Origin: an uncultured Pelagibacteraceae bacterium
GTDB lineage: Bacteria; Pseudomonadota; Alphaproteobacteria; Pelagibacterales; Pelagibacteraceae
Length of the DNA: 64,000 nucleotides
Reading direction: 5' to 3'
Assembly: GCA_902515205.1 (NCBI GenBank)
Contig: CABXTU010000003.1
Coordinates: forward strand, 1 to 64,000
Part shown: piece by piece, positions 41,949-51,343 of the stretch
How positions within the stretch are numbered: the first letter of the stretch is position 1
Layout: every line of letters starts with the position of its first letter
The notes under the pieces: generated by a model
Databases searched by the model: none
Seen by the model: the letters and a program-made list of their open reading frames with translations, nothing else
What the model was told of the DNA's origin: nothing
Position numbers and translations under genes: made by a program

Positions 41949-44333
41949 TTATTTTCCAAATGGTTTAATTAACAATATTAAAGTAGGAAGCAATGTTAGA
42001 ACCGAAATCATTGCTAACAACATAGCTAATCCAGTAAAAATACCAAAATAAATTGTAGGAATAAATTTAGAAAGAACTAATATTGAAAAACCAAAAACAA
42101 TTGTGATTGAAGTGTTTAGAATGGCTTTGCCTACTGTTGAGTGACAAAGTTTAAGAGTTTTGTTGTAATCTTTTATATTATTAAATTCTTCTTTGAACCT
42201 ATAAATGTAGTGAATACTATTATCAACAGCAATTCCTATAGTAATTGCTGCAATAGTTATCGTCATCATATCTAATGGAATACCTAATAGCCCTATAATC
42301 CCTAAAATAAAAAAGGCAGCAATGAAATTTGGAACTACACCAATTAAAGATAACTTAATATTTCTAAAAAGTATTATAAACATTGATAATATACCAATTA
42401 TAACTAAACCCAAAGTAAGGATTTGAGATTTAAAGAGACTTTGTAATAAATTATTAAATAAGATTAATACACCAGCAAGTTTAAATTCATCACCATTAAG
42501 ACCAATTTTATTTTTCAAATCATAATTTATTTTTTTAATCAATTCATTTCTTCTTAAATTTTTTTGGGAATCTATTATTCGAAGATTGATACGCGCCTCA
42601 TTATTTTCAATTGAAATATATGGATCAATTATTTCGGTTTTAATACTCTTAGGTATTTTAGAATATAACACACCCATTTCTAGTGTTCCTAAGGGCTTAT
42701 TATTATTGAGCAGAGTTGCGACATCGATTATTGATGAAAAAGATAAAACTTTCCCAACTTCTGGTAAGTTGTCAAGATAATTATGAACTGATGCTATTCT
42801 GTCTATTTTATCTTTTGTAAACCAATATTTTTGATCATTTTGATCTTCTTCATCACCCCAATCTTCAAATTCGTCGTCCTCACTTATTATTTTTTCTTTC
42901 TTTGGAAACTTTAAAATGACCTCGAGAGGAGTGGTTCCTCCAAGCTTTTCATCTATTAGTTTCATTCCTTTATAAATCTCAGTTTTTTTACTAAAATAAT
43001 TTATAAAACTATTTTCTACTTCAAGGCGGATAATTCCGATGAAACTCAATAAGATTATTATTCCCGTTAAAGTAAAGATTGTTTTTTTATTATTTTCAGA
43101 AATTTTTGCGAAAAAAAGTGTAATTTTAGAGCTTTCATTTTTTTTTAAAGAAATATTTTCTTCCGGCATAAAATTTATCAATGTAGGGAGCAAAGTAAAT
43201 GTTATCACGAATGAAGTTATCAACCCTAAAGTCATCATCCATCCAAAATCTATGATAGGTTTTATTTCACTAAATATTAAAGATAAAAATGCAATAATTG
43301 TTGTTAGAACAGTATATAAAATTGGCCAAAACATTTTATTCGTAGTTAAAGAAATTAACTCAAAGGTATTTTTATTTGGATAATCTTCTCTAAGTTGTAA
43401 AAACCTAGTGCTCATGTGAATATTCATTGCCATTGTCAAAATTAACATTAGAGCAATAAAGTTTGAGGAAATTACCGTCACTTTCCATCCTAACAAGCCA
43501 AGTAATCCCATCATGATTACTACAGAAAAAAAACAACTACTAATTGGGGCTATTATCCAAATTAGTTTGCGGAAAACAAACCATAATGTTGCAATTATAA
43601 ACAAAAGAACTCCAATACCAAAAACAACAATATCACTTTTGATAAAAGACATCATGTCGTCAGCTATCATTGGAATACCACCTAAATGAATTTTTCCAAT
43701 ATCCTCATAACTTTTTATAACATCTCTTATTTCTAAAATATTAAGATGATTTTGTTTTTTAATTTTGTCTTTATAAATCTCTACATTTTTTTTTGATTTA
43801 TCAGTTAAATATTTTATTTCTTTGTTTTCTTTAATATTAACAATAATTCCACTTGTTTTTCCATCTTCACTAATAACAAAATTTCTAAAAACTGGGCTGC
43901 TCAAAATTTCTTTAAAACCTCTTTCTCGATCAATATCTTCATCCTTCAGAGTTTTAAAATTTTCCAATCTTTGTTGGAGTGGTTCATCAGAGCTGTTTAA
44001 TAATGGAATATCTAATAAAGTAATTACACTATGAACCCAATCTAAACTTTGAATTTTATACTTTAAGCTTAATAGATTGTTTATAGATGTATTACTGACC
44101 ATTCCTTCGTTTGGGGTATAAGTTAAAATTAGAAATTCCTTAGAACCGTATCTTTTTGATATTTCTTGCAAATATAAAAGATCAGGATCTCCTTCAATCA
44201 GCAAAGTTTCAGATGATGCATCTAGTCTAAAATTTTTAGAATGAAATCCAAAACTAAACAAAAGGATCAATAAAAAAATTAAAACTGATTTAGGGTTTTT
44301 TAGAACAATATTTTGATAGAATCGGCCAAACAT
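41949..44333 (-). CDS. RND/MMPL family membrane transporter
   Basis: Large inner-membrane protein of about 794 aa with two halves, each one helix, a big periplasmic loop and a five-helix bundle, as in MMPL/HpnN-type lipid exporters. DFGWMMTLGLITSFVITF and ITIAAITIGIAVDNSIHYIYRFKEEF are the RND helix-4 motifs with acidic residues. The second periplasmic loop holds an acidic stretch (EDDEFEDWGDEEDQND, about residues 480-500). The ORF track starts too early, inside dnaB; the ATG at 44333 is used. A lipid or hopanoid-like cargo is inferred from the family. Confidence 0.87.
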   Translation of the reverse strand: MFGRFYQNIVLKNPKSVLIFLLILLFSFGFHSKNFRLDASSETLLIEGDPDLLYLQEISKRYGSKEFLILTYTPNEGMVSNTSINNLLSLKYKIQSLDWVHSVITLLDIPLLNSSDEPLQQRLENFKTLKDEDIDRERGFKEILSSPVFRNFVISEDGKTSGIIVNIKENKEIKYLTDKSKKNVEIYKDKIKKQNHLNILEIRDVIKSYEDIGKIHLGGIPMIADDMMSFIKSDIVVFGIGVLLFIIATLWFVFRKLIWIIAPISSCFFSVVIMMGLLGLLGWKVTVISSNFIALMLILTMAMNIHMSTRFLQLREDYPNKNTFELISLTTNKMFWPILYTVLTTIIAFLSLIFSEIKPIIDFGWMMTLGLITSFVITFTLLPTLINFMPEENISLKKNESSKITLFFAKISENNKKTIFTLTGIIILLSFIGIIRLEVENSFINYFSKKTEIYKGMKLIDEKLGGTTPLEVILKFPKKEKIISEDDEFEDWGDEEDQNDQKYWFTKDKIDRIASVHNYLDNLPEVGKVLSFSSIIDVATLLNNNKPLGTLEMGVLYSKIPKSIKTEIIDPYISIENNEARINLRIIDSQKNLRRNELIKKINYDLKNKIGLNGDEFKLAGVLILFNNLLQSLFKSQILTLGLVIIGILSMFIILFRNIKLSLIGVVPNFIAAFFILGIIGLLGIPLDMMTITIAAITIGIAVDNSIHYIYRFKEEFNNIKDYNKTLKLCHSTVGKAILNTSITIVFGFSILVLSKFIPTIYFGIFTGLAMLLAMISVLTLLPTLILLIKPFGK

Positions 44334-44355
44334 TCTAACCCATTTATATGAGAAT

Positions 44356-45774
44356 TTAACTGATTTGAGTATCTTTAAATTTGGTAAACATCGCCTCAAA
44401 CTCTAGCATTATATTTCCTGTAGGGCCGTGTCTTTGTTTACCAATTATTATTTCTGCTAAATTTGAAACTTCATTCATTTTTACTTGCCATTCAGCATGT
44501 TCTACAGTTGCCGGTCTTGGTTCTTTTCTTTCTAAATAATAAGCTTCTCTATAAACAAACATTACGACGTCGGCATCTTGTTCAATAGATCCTGATTCCC
44601 TTAAATCAGATAATTGAGGTTTTTTATCGTCTCTTTGTTCAACTGCTCTTGATAACTGTGAAAGAGCTATTACTGGAATAGCCAATTCTTTAGCAATAGC
44701 TTTTAATCCTTGAGTTATTTCAGAAATTTCTTGAACTCTTCCATCTTTATTATTGAAAGTTCCTCTCATTAATTGAATATAGTCAACAACTATCATTTCA
44801 AGACCAAATAATCTTTTTATTCTTCGGGCACGATTACTCATTGCCGCAATACTTATTGCTGGGGTTTCATCTATATAAAGTGGAAGTTCAGAAATATTTT
44901 TAGATGTTTCTATGAATTTATCAAATTGTTCATCTGAAATTCTTCCCCTTCTTATATCATTTGATTTTATTCTTGATTGTTCGGATAAAATTCTAGTTGA
45001 TAGTTGCTCTGAAGACATTTCTAAAGAAAAAAAAGCAATTGATGATTTTTTGCCACTATCTTGTAATTTTTGTGCTGCATTAAATGCAATGTTGGTAGCT
45101 AAAGCTGTTTTACCCATTGAGGGTCTTCCAGCTATGATAATCAAGTCAGATTGATGTAGCCCTCCAAGTCTGTCATCTATATCTCTTAGCCCAGTAGGAA
45201 CTCCGACAATTCCCTCTTCATTACGGTAAGCAGCTGAGGCCATTTCAATAGTTTGTTTCATTGCATCGTCAAATTTTATTAAGGATGAATTAAAAGAGCC
45301 TTTTTCAGCAAGATCAAATAACAATCTTTCAGAATTTTCAATTATTTTTTGACCGTTAGTATTTAAATCATTTAACTTTGCAGTATCAATAGTTTGTTCA
45401 GATATTTTTATAAGCTCTCTTCTAACAAACATATCATATATAATCTTAGAATACTCTGTTGCCTGTCTTGTAGAAGTTGAAAATTTTGTAATTTTAACAA
45501 GATACTCAGGAACATTTAGATCATCCTTTTCATTTTCAAAGTAGTTTTTTAAGGTAATTGGATTTGCGAGTAAACCTTTATAGATTAAACTTTCTATAGC
45601 AGCGAAAATTTTTTGATGCATTGGGTCATAAAAATTTAAATTAGAGATAATTGTGTTTATTTCATCGAAAATTTCATTTGTTACTAATATAGATCCAATA
45701 ACCGCTTGTTCAGCTTCAATATTGTTTGGAAGTTCCTTAAATTTATCTACTAACAGACTTAGATTATTTTCCAT
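44356..45774 (-). CDS. dnaB: Replicative DNA helicase
   Basis: Hexameric fork helicase, 472 aa. The N-terminal domain begins PNNIEAEQAVIGSIL, the Walker A is AGRPSMGKTALA, Walker B is EMIVVDYIQLM, and the DnaB arginine finger region reads GKQRHGPTGNI. Downstream of the ribosomal protein genes rpsF-rpsR-rplI, it keeps the common alphaproteobacterial order. Confidence 0.97.
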   Translation of the reverse strand: MENNLSLLVDKFKELPNNIEAEQAVIGSILVTNEIFDEINTIISNLNFYDPMHQKIFAAIESLIYKGLLANPITLKNYFENEKDDLNVPEYLVKITKFSTSTRQATEYSKIIYDMFVRRELIKISEQTIDTAKLNDLNTNGQKIIENSERLLFDLAEKGSFNSSLIKFDDAMKQTIEMASAAYRNEEGIVGVPTGLRDIDDRLGGLHQSDLIIIAGRPSMGKTALATNIAFNAAQKLQDSGKKSSIAFFSLEMSSEQLSTRILSEQSRIKSNDIRRGRISDEQFDKFIETSKNISELPLYIDETPAISIAAMSNRARRIKRLFGLEMIVVDYIQLMRGTFNNKDGRVQEISEITQGLKAIAKELAIPVIALSQLSRAVEQRDDKKPQLSDLRESGSIEQDADVVMFVYREAYYLERKEPRPATVEHAEWQVKMNEVSNLAEIIIGKQRHGPTGNIMLEFEAMFTKFKDTQIS

Positions 45775-45842
45775 TAAGACTAATTTATAATAAAAATGAT
45801 TAATACAAATCGGAAAAAAGAATTGGGGAAAAGATTGTATAA

Positions 45843-46301
45843 TTATTGAATAGTCTCAGCGGACTCAACGTTGATTGTTATTTCAGCATCAACTTCAGAG
45901 TGTAAAGAAATCTTTACTTTAAAACTACCTAAAGATTTTATTTCTTTTGTTGGCTGTATCATTGAAGGTTTAATCTCAATTTTATCTTTTTCATAAATTA
46001 ATTTTGAAATTTCTGTTGGTTTAACTGAACCATATAGCTCATTATTTTCGGTACTTAATTTTTTGACCTCATAAGTCTTTTTATTTATCTCTTCAGATAC
46101 TTTTTTTGCTTTTTGTTTTTTTTCGTTATCTTTTTTGTCTAAATCAGACTTAATCTTTTTAACTTCTAGAATATTTTCTTTAGAGGCATACATCGCTTTT
46201 TTATTAGCTATTAAAAAATTCCTAGCAAATCCTCTTTTAACATCTATGATTTGACCTATTAATCCTATTCTTTTTAAGTTTTCTAATAATATTACTTTCA
46301 T
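45843..46301 (-). CDS. rplI: 50S ribosomal protein L9
   Basis: L9 of 152 aa. The N-terminal RNA-binding domain VILLENLKRIGLIGQIIDVKRGFARNFLI is clearly conserved, a long charged connecting helix follows, and the C-terminal domain contains GSVKPTEIS. It starts right after rpsR (1 nt gap). Confidence 0.96.
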   Translation of the reverse strand: MKVILLENLKRIGLIGQIIDVKRGFARNFLIANKKAMYASKENILEVKKIKSDLDKKDNEKKQKAKKVSEEINKKTYEVKKLSTENNELYGSVKPTEISKLIYEKDKIEIKPSMIQPTKEIKSLGSFKVKISLHSEVDAEITINVESAETIQ

Positions 46302-46302
46302 T

Positions 46303-46575
46303 TTACAATAACGCTAAGTTTCTTGCTCTTTTAATCGAAGATGATAATTCCCTCTGTTTTTTTTGGCTTACATTTGTAATTCTTGAGGGTAAAATTTTAC
46401 CATTTTCAGACATATATTTTTTTAAAAGTTTAATATTTTTATAATCAATTTTGGGCGCTCCTTTTATTGATAATGGACAATTTTTTTTAAATTTATATTT
46501 ATTTGGTTGGAAAATACTTAATTTAGCAAAGTTACTCTGTTTTCCCTTTTTATTTCCACTTTGTCTTTTAGGCAT
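46303..46575 (-). CDS. rpsR: 30S ribosomal protein S18
   Basis: S18 of 90 aa. The core reads [25 protein letters not shown], followed by [19 protein letters not shown] basic N-terminal extension of about 30 residues is typical of alphaproteobacterial S18. It sits between rpsF and rplI. Confidence 0.95.
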   Translation of the reverse strand: MPKRQSGNKKGKQSNFAKLSIFQPNKYKFKKNCPLSIKGAPKIDYKNIKLLKKYMSENGKILPSRITNVSQKKQRELSSSIKRARNLALL

Positions 46576-46577
46576 AA

Positions 46578-46931
46578 TTAGTTTTTAGTAATTTCTTTTT
46601 TTTCATTAACTATTCTTTTTGAAAAATATTCTGTTTCTAGATCAAATTTTTTAACCTTTACAGTTAAAAATCTTAAAAGTTTTTTATCTAATGACTCATT
46701 TTTTTCTAATTCTAGAATTAAATTTCCATTACCTTTAATTTTGAAATGTATATAGCTACCTTTTTTATTTTTTTTGATTATATAAGATAGGTTAAGTAAA
46801 CCCCAATTCTCAGTTTTTATGATCTCTCCATTATGTTTTTCGACAATTTTTGAGTATTTTTCAGTTAATTGTTTAACTTCACTCGGGGAAGTATCTTGTT
46901 TAGCTATAATAGTGTGCTCGTATAAATTCAT
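46578..46931 (-). CDS. rpsF: 30S ribosomal protein S6
   Basis: S6 of 117 aa. The N-terminal [23 protein letters not shown] and [20 protein letters not shown] are family marks. It begins the rpsF-rpsR-rplI-dnaB operon, with a good TATAAT box 33 nt upstream, and diverges from fabD. Confidence 0.95.
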   Translation of the reverse strand: MNLYEHTIIAKQDTSPSEVKQLTEKYSKIVEKHNGEIIKTENWGLLNLSYIIKKNKKGSYIHFKIKGNGNLILELEKNESLDKKLLRFLTVKVKKFDLETEYFSKRIVNEKKEITKN

Positions 46932-46963
46932 TTAAGTTCTTTAATAAAAAGTGTGGATATACT

Positions 46964-46993
46964 ATTATAAACCTTTAATTACAATAGTAAAAA
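46964..46993 (-). promoter_or_regulatory. Putative rpsF operon promoter
   Basis: A consensus TATAAT on the minus strand (46964-46969) lies 33 nt before the rpsF start codon, with a poor -35 (TTTTTA, 18-bp spacing). An inverted repeat TACTATT/AATAGTA (46960-46966 and 46983-46989) surrounds it. Confidence 0.5.
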
Positions 46994-47016
46994 GAGCATA
47001 AAATATTAATTTTTAT

Positions 47017-47943
47017 ATGTTTTCAGTAATTTTTCCAGGGCAAGGATCTCAAATAGTTGGTATGGGAAAAGAGTTTTATGATAAATTTGAGCTTGTTAAG
47101 ATTCTATTTAAACAAGCTGATGAAATCTTGGGATATAATTTATCCAAAATCATTTTAAATGGACCAAAAGAAGAATTAGATCTTACTTCAAATACCCAGC
47201 CAGCAATATTCTTAGTTAGTTTCTCAATCTTTAATGTGATTAAAAAAGAATTTAATATTGATTTAAATAAAGCAAAATATTTTGCAGGTCATTCAGTTGG
47301 AGAATATTCAGCACTGTCTTCTGCTGGTTTTTTAAATTTTTCAGATACTATAAAACTTCTAAAAATAAGAGGAGATGCTATGCAAAATGCAATACCAAAA
47401 GGAGAGGGTGGTATGATAGCAATTCTTGGTACGAAAGTAAGTATGATAGAGAAAATTTTAAAAGAAAATGAAAATAATTTTACAGCTCAGATAGCAAATG
47501 ATAATTGTGATGGACAGATTGTATTAAGTGGAAAAAATTTGGATTTAAATAATTTAGTGACTATTTTAAAATCGAATAATATAAAAAATATAAAATTACC
47601 TGTTAGTGGACCATTTCACTCAAATTTAATGAGTAAAGCAACTGATATAATGAAGAAAGAGATCGAAATAGTAGAATTTCATGATTCAAAAAATATCTTA
47701 ATTTCAAATGTGACCGCAGGTGAAATTTCTGATGTAAAAGAAATTAAAAAGTTGTTAGTTGATCAAATTGAAAATAGAGTAAGATGGAGAGAAAGTATAT
47801 TAAATATGATTGATAAAGGTGTAGATCATTTTATCGAAATAGGACCCGGTAAAGTATTGTCAGGTTTAGTTAAAAGAATAAATAAAAATATAAAAATTAA
47901 TACAATTAATAATGAGATTGATATAAAAGATCTGAGTATATGA
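47017..47943 (+). CDS. fabD: Malonyl-CoA-ACP transacylase
   Basis: FabD, 308 aa, loads malonyl on ACP for fatty-acid synthesis. FPGQGSQIVGMG opens the protein, the nucleophile Ser is in GHSVGEYSAL, and the His is in SGPFHSNLM. GPGKVLSGLVKR closes it. The end overlaps fabG by ATGA. Confidence 0.96.
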   Translation: MFSVIFPGQGSQIVGMGKEFYDKFELVKILFKQADEILGYNLSKIILNGPKEELDLTSNTQPAIFLVSFSIFNVIKKEFNIDLNKAKYFAGHSVGEYSALSSAGFLNFSDTIKLLKIRGDAMQNAIPKGEGGMIAILGTKVSMIEKILKENENNFTAQIANDNCDGQIVLSGKNLDLNNLVTILKSNNIKNIKLPVSGPFHSNLMSKATDIMKKEIEIVEFHDSKNILISNVTAGEISDVKEIKKLLVDQIENRVRWRESILNMIDKGVDHFIEIGPGKVLSGLVKRINKNIKINTINNEIDIKDLSI

Positions 47944-48677
47944 ATGATTTAAAGACTAAAAATATTATTGTAACAGGAGCATCTGGTGGAATAGGAAATT
48001 CAATTGTAAAAAGACTAAATGATTGTGGTGCAAAAATATTAGCCTCTGGTACTAAAATAGATAAATTGAATCAGCTTAAATCTAAATTTAATAATATTAA
48101 AATTTTAGATTTTGATATTTCCGATGAGGAAAAAATTGAAGAATTTATTGAAATTGCAACAAATGAACTTGGTGGAAATTTAGACTGTATTATTAATAAT
48201 GCGGGAATTACTAGTGATAATTTGGCAATTAGAATGAGCTTAGAAGAGTGGAAAAAAGTTATAAATATAAATTTAACATCAACATTTCTATTAAGTAAAT
48301 TTGCAATAAAGAAAATGCTAAAAAATAAATCTGGAAAAATAATTAATATCACTTCAGTTGTTAGTCATACTGGTAATTTAGGGCAATCTAATTATACTGC
48401 TTCAAAGGCTGGAATAATTGCAATGTCAAAAAGTCTTGCTTTAGAGTACGCAAAAAAAAATATAAATATTAATTGTATTTCACCGGGTTTTATTAAAACC
48501 GCAATGACTGACAAAATTGATGAAAAATATAAACAAACTATAATTTCTAAAATTCCATCTTCTAGACTGGGAGAACCAGATGATATTGCAAATGCTGTTC
48601 TTTTTTTGGCTTCAAATCAATCTAATTATATTAATGGCGAAACTTTACATGTTAATGGTGGTATGTATATGGCTTGA
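47940..48677 (+). CDS. fabG: 3-oxoacyl-ACP reductase
   Basis: SDR enzyme of 245 aa that reduces 3-oxoacyl-ACP with NADPH. VTGASGGIGNSI binds the cofactor, NNAGIT is the NAG motif, and the catalytic Ser-Tyr-Lys are in ITSVVS and YTASKAG. The C-terminal YINGETLHVNGGMYMA is standard for FabG. The TGA stop lies within the TTGACA -35 of the acpP promoter. Confidence 0.96.
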   Translation: MNDLKTKNIIVTGASGGIGNSIVKRLNDCGAKILASGTKIDKLNQLKSKFNNIKILDFDISDEEKIEEFIEIATNELGGNLDCIINNAGITSDNLAIRMSLEEWKKVININLTSTFLLSKFAIKKMLKNKSGKIINITSVVSHTGNLGQSNYTASKAGIIAMSKSLALEYAKKNININCISPGFIKTAMTDKIDEKYKQTIISKIPSSRLGEPDDIANAVLFLASNQSNYINGETLHVNGGMYMA

Positions 48678-48701
48678 CAAAACAGGTTTTTAAACTATTA
48701 A
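48674..48701 (+). promoter_or_regulatory. Internal promoter for acpP
   Basis: A perfect -35 TTGACA (48674-48679) overlaps the fabG stop and is followed after 16 bp by TATTAA (48696-48701). It would let acyl carrier protein be made in excess of FabD and FabG. A GGAT ribosome site precedes the acpP ATG. Confidence 0.55.
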
Positions 48702-48726
48702 GAATTTAAAACAAAAAAGGATCAAT

Positions 48727-48966
48727 ATGTCAGAAGATGTTTCAAGCAAAGTAAAGAAAATAGTAGCAGATCATTTAGGAATAGATGAGGCAAAAGTAAC
48801 AGAGGAATCAAGTTTCATAGATGACTTAGGAGCAGATAGTTTAGATACAGTGGAATTAGTAATGGCTTTTGAAGAAGAGTTCGGATCTGAGATTTCTGAT
48901 AGTGAAGCTGAAAAAATTTTGACAGTAGGTGACGCTGTAAAATTTATTGAAGGTAAAGCTAATTAA
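48727..48966 (+). CDS. acpP: Acyl carrier protein
   Basis: ACP of 79 aa. The phosphopantetheine is carried by Ser38 in [20 protein letters not shown], and the acidic helices are standard. It has its own likely promoter. In many alphaproteobacteria fabF follows directly; here gmk follows instead. Confidence 0.97.
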   Translation: MSEDVSSKVKKIVADHLGIDEAKVTEESSFIDDLGADSLDTVELVMAFEEEFGSEISDSEAEKILTVGDAVKFIEGKAN

Positions 48967-48974
48967 TTTTTTTG

Positions 48975-49607
48975 ATGCCCACTGATAATGATGGGATAAT
49001 GATAGTTTTGTCTTCTCCTTCTGGAGCAGGAAAAACGACTTTAGTAAACCTTCTTTCAAAACTAGATAATTTTGAAATTTCAATTTCTCACACAACAAGA
49101 CAACCAAGAATTAATGAAGAACATAGTAAAGACTATTATTTTGTATCAGAAGAAAAATTTAAAAGATTAATAAAAAATCAAGAATTCTTAGAATACGCTA
49201 AAGTTTTCAATAATTACTACGGCACCACAAGAACTCCCGTAATAGACAATCTTAATAAGGGTAAAAATGTATTATTCGATATTGATTGGCAAGGTGCTGA
49301 TCAAATTAAAAATAAAAAATTAGATTATAAACTAATAACCTTTTTCATTTTACCTCCAAGTAAGGAAATTTTATTCGAAAGATTATCAAATAGAGATATG
49401 AAAGATAAATTAATTGTTGATGAAAGAATGAAACAGTTTGGTAGGGATGTGTTACATTGGATTAATTATGATTATGTTGTTATAAATGAAAATCTAGATA
49501 AATGTTATTCAAAAATTTATACCCTTATAGAAGCAGAGATTAAGGATGGTTCAAAAGATTATGATCTAGATTATATTAGATCTCATGTTGACAAATTAAC
49601 TACTTAA
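48975..49607 (+). CDS. gmk: Guanylate kinase
   Basis: GMP kinase of about 210 aa. The P-loop reads [13 protein letters not shown], followed by the GMP-binding [11 protein letters not shown] and [11 protein letters not shown]. The ORF track starts at a TTG; the ATG at 48975, or the one at 48999 just before IVLSSPSG, is more likely. It is only 8 nt after acpP. The end overlaps the convergent rsmA by 12 nt. Confidence 0.94.
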   Translation: MPTDNDGIMIVLSSPSGAGKTTLVNLLSKLDNFEISISHTTRQPRINEEHSKDYYFVSEEKFKRLIKNQEFLEYAKVFNNYYGTTRTPVIDNLNKGKNVLFDIDWQGADQIKNKKLDYKLITFFILPPSKEILFERLSNRDMKDKLIVDERMKQFGRDVLHWINYDYVVINENLDKCYSKIYTLIEAEIKDGSKDYDLDYIRSHVDKLTT

Positions 49608-50384
49608 ACTTTCAAATTTTTTTGTTAACTTATAATATGTTTCATAATCTAGATTTTGTGGTCTTAATTTTAAATCTATACTCATTTGATTAGCTATATT
49701 TATTTGACCATTGAAAATTTTATTAAAAGGCTTTTTTATCATTTTCCTTCGATGGGCAAAAAATACTCTAGTAACTTTTTCTAAATTTCTGGGATCTTTT
49801 AATTTAAAAAATTTTTTTTTTGGAGTAAAAATTAGCAAACTGCTATCCACTTTTGGTTTAGGTGAAAAACTTTCTGGTTTTAAATCACAAATTTTTTTAA
49901 TATCTAATTTCCAATTAGATATAATTGATAATCTACCATAATTAGAGGAATTATAATTTGCAATTATTCTATCGGCTACTTCTTTTTGAAACATTAATAT
50001 AAAAATACTAAACCATATCTTTTTATCATTTAAATTTAAAATCCATTTACATAAAATTTCGGTTGAAATATTGTAAGGTAGATTTCCAAAAACTAGTAAC
50101 TGATCTTTACAAAGAGAGTTTTCGTTTATTTTTAATATATCCTCATTAATAATTTTGATTTTATCTTTGAATTTTTTTTCTAAGATAGAAGATAATTCCT
50201 TGTCCTTTTCAATAACATATATTTGTTTTGGAGATTTTTGTAAAATTGATAAAGTTAAATTGCCTGTTCCAGGACCAACTTCAAGAACTGATGATCCTTT
50301 TATATTTACAATATTTACAATTTTGTTAATAATATTTTTATCAATAAGAAAATTTTGACCCAGGCTTTTTTTAGCTTTGATCAT
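49596..50384 (-). CDS. rsmA: 16S rRNA dimethyladenosine transferase
   Basis: RsmA/KsgA, 262 aa, dimethylates two adjacent adenines near the 3' end of 16S r[14 protein letters not shown], the SAM loop [13 protein letters not shown], and the catalytic [11 protein letters not shown] are intact. The C-terminal helical domain contains [11 protein letters not shown]. The start overlaps the pdxA stop (ATGA). Confidence 0.95.
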   Translation of the reverse strand: MIKAKKSLGQNFLIDKNIINKIVNIVNIKGSSVLEVGPGTGNLTLSILQKSPKQIYVIEKDKELSSILEKKFKDKIKIINEDILKINENSLCKDQLLVFGNLPYNISTEILCKWILNLNDKKIWFSIFILMFQKEVADRIIANYNSSNYGRLSIISNWKLDIKKICDLKPESFSPKPKVDSSLLIFTPKKKFFKLKDPRNLEKVTRVFFAHRRKMIKKPFNKIFNGQINIANQMSIDLKLRPQNLDYETYYKLTKKFESLSS

Positions 50385-51343
50385 CTTTTTTCTAAAAATT
50401 TGATTGCTTTAATTAAGCTAAGTGGATTAGATAAGTTTTTACCTATCATTTTTTCATTTGGACCATGGTCAGGAGAAATTCTCAAAAATGGCAAACCTAA
50501 AGTAATATTAAAAGCATTATACTCAAATAATGTTTTAAAAGGTGATAGAACTTGATCATGATACATTCCTAATATCACGTCATATTTTTTTCTATTGTTT
50601 TTTAAAAAAATTGTATCAGCAGCAAAAGGACCAAAAATTTTAAAACCTAAATTTTTAAGGGAAGATACAGTTGGAATAATTATTTTTTTATCTTCATTAA
50701 ATTTAAGTATACTTTCACAATGAGGATTCAATCCTGTTAGCGCTATCTTTGGTTTAATGCCTAGATTTTTTTTGTAAAAATTATTTATCAAAATTACTTG
50801 TTTTTTTATTAAATTTTTATTAATTTTTTTTGAGATAAGCTTAACGGGCAAGTGCGTTGTTAAAGGACTTACCGATAAATTATCATTATAAATAAGCATT
50901 CCAAATTTTTTTATTTTAAAATTTTTAGCAATATATTCTGTAATTCCTAAATATTTTTTTTTTAAAAATTTGTTTTTATTTATGGGACCATTAATAAACT
51001 TATTGGTATAACCACTCTTTAAAATTTTAAAGGCTATATCGAAACAGTTTTGTATATATAAGTTTGAAAATTTAGAATTTTTATCCGCATTATTATAATC
51101 AAACTCAACATCAATTAGGTTAATAAATCTATTATTAAGCTTATAATTTTCTAAATTTTTTAAATTTAAAATTTTTACTTTTTTATTAAATCTGAGATTT
51201 TTCATTTGATTTTTTAATATTTTTGATGAACTAATTAATATTAAAGGAGTTTTAAATTTATTTTTTTTAATAGCTTTAAAAAAAATTTCAAAGAAAATAC
51301 TTTTTGGCTCTCCAGGAACAATTATTATAGGTTTAATTTTCAT
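50381..51343 (-). CDS. pdxA: 4-hydroxythreonine-4-phosphate dehydrogenase
   Basis: PdxA of about 320 aa, a step of DXP-dependent pyridoxal phosphate synthesis. IVPGEPKSIFFEIF is the N-terminal family mark, then INKNKFLKKKYLGITEYIA (usually GHTE, here GITEY), TTHLPVKLI, LTGLNPHCES and the C-terminal YHDQVLSPFKTLFEYNAFNITLGLPFLRISPDHGP. The metal-binding His residues are in THL and YHDQ. The ATG at 51343 within the surA end is chosen; the track start lies 10 codons upstream. The sequence is divergent and Lys/Asn rich. Confidence 0.92.
   Translation of the reverse strand: MKIKPIIIVPGEPKSIFFEIFFKAIKKNKFKTPLILISSSKILKNQMKNLRFNKKVKILNLKNLENYKLNNRFINLIDVEFDYNNADKNSKFSNLYIQNCFDIAFKILKSGYTNKFINGPINKNKFLKKKYLGITEYIAKNFKIKKFGMLIYNDNLSVSPLTTHLPVKLISKKINKNLIKKQVILINNFYKKNLGIKPKIALTGLNPHCESILKFNEDKKIIIPTVSSLKNLGFKIFGPFAADTIFLKNNRKKYDVILGMYHDQVLSPFKTLFEYNAFNITLGLPFLRISPDHGPNEKMIGKNLSNPLSLIKAIKFLEKR

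Noticed and set aside
43039-43383. 114-aa plus-strand ORF inside the MMPL transporter
   Set aside because: Shadow frame of a clear membrane protein gene, with no domain and no room for a promoter.
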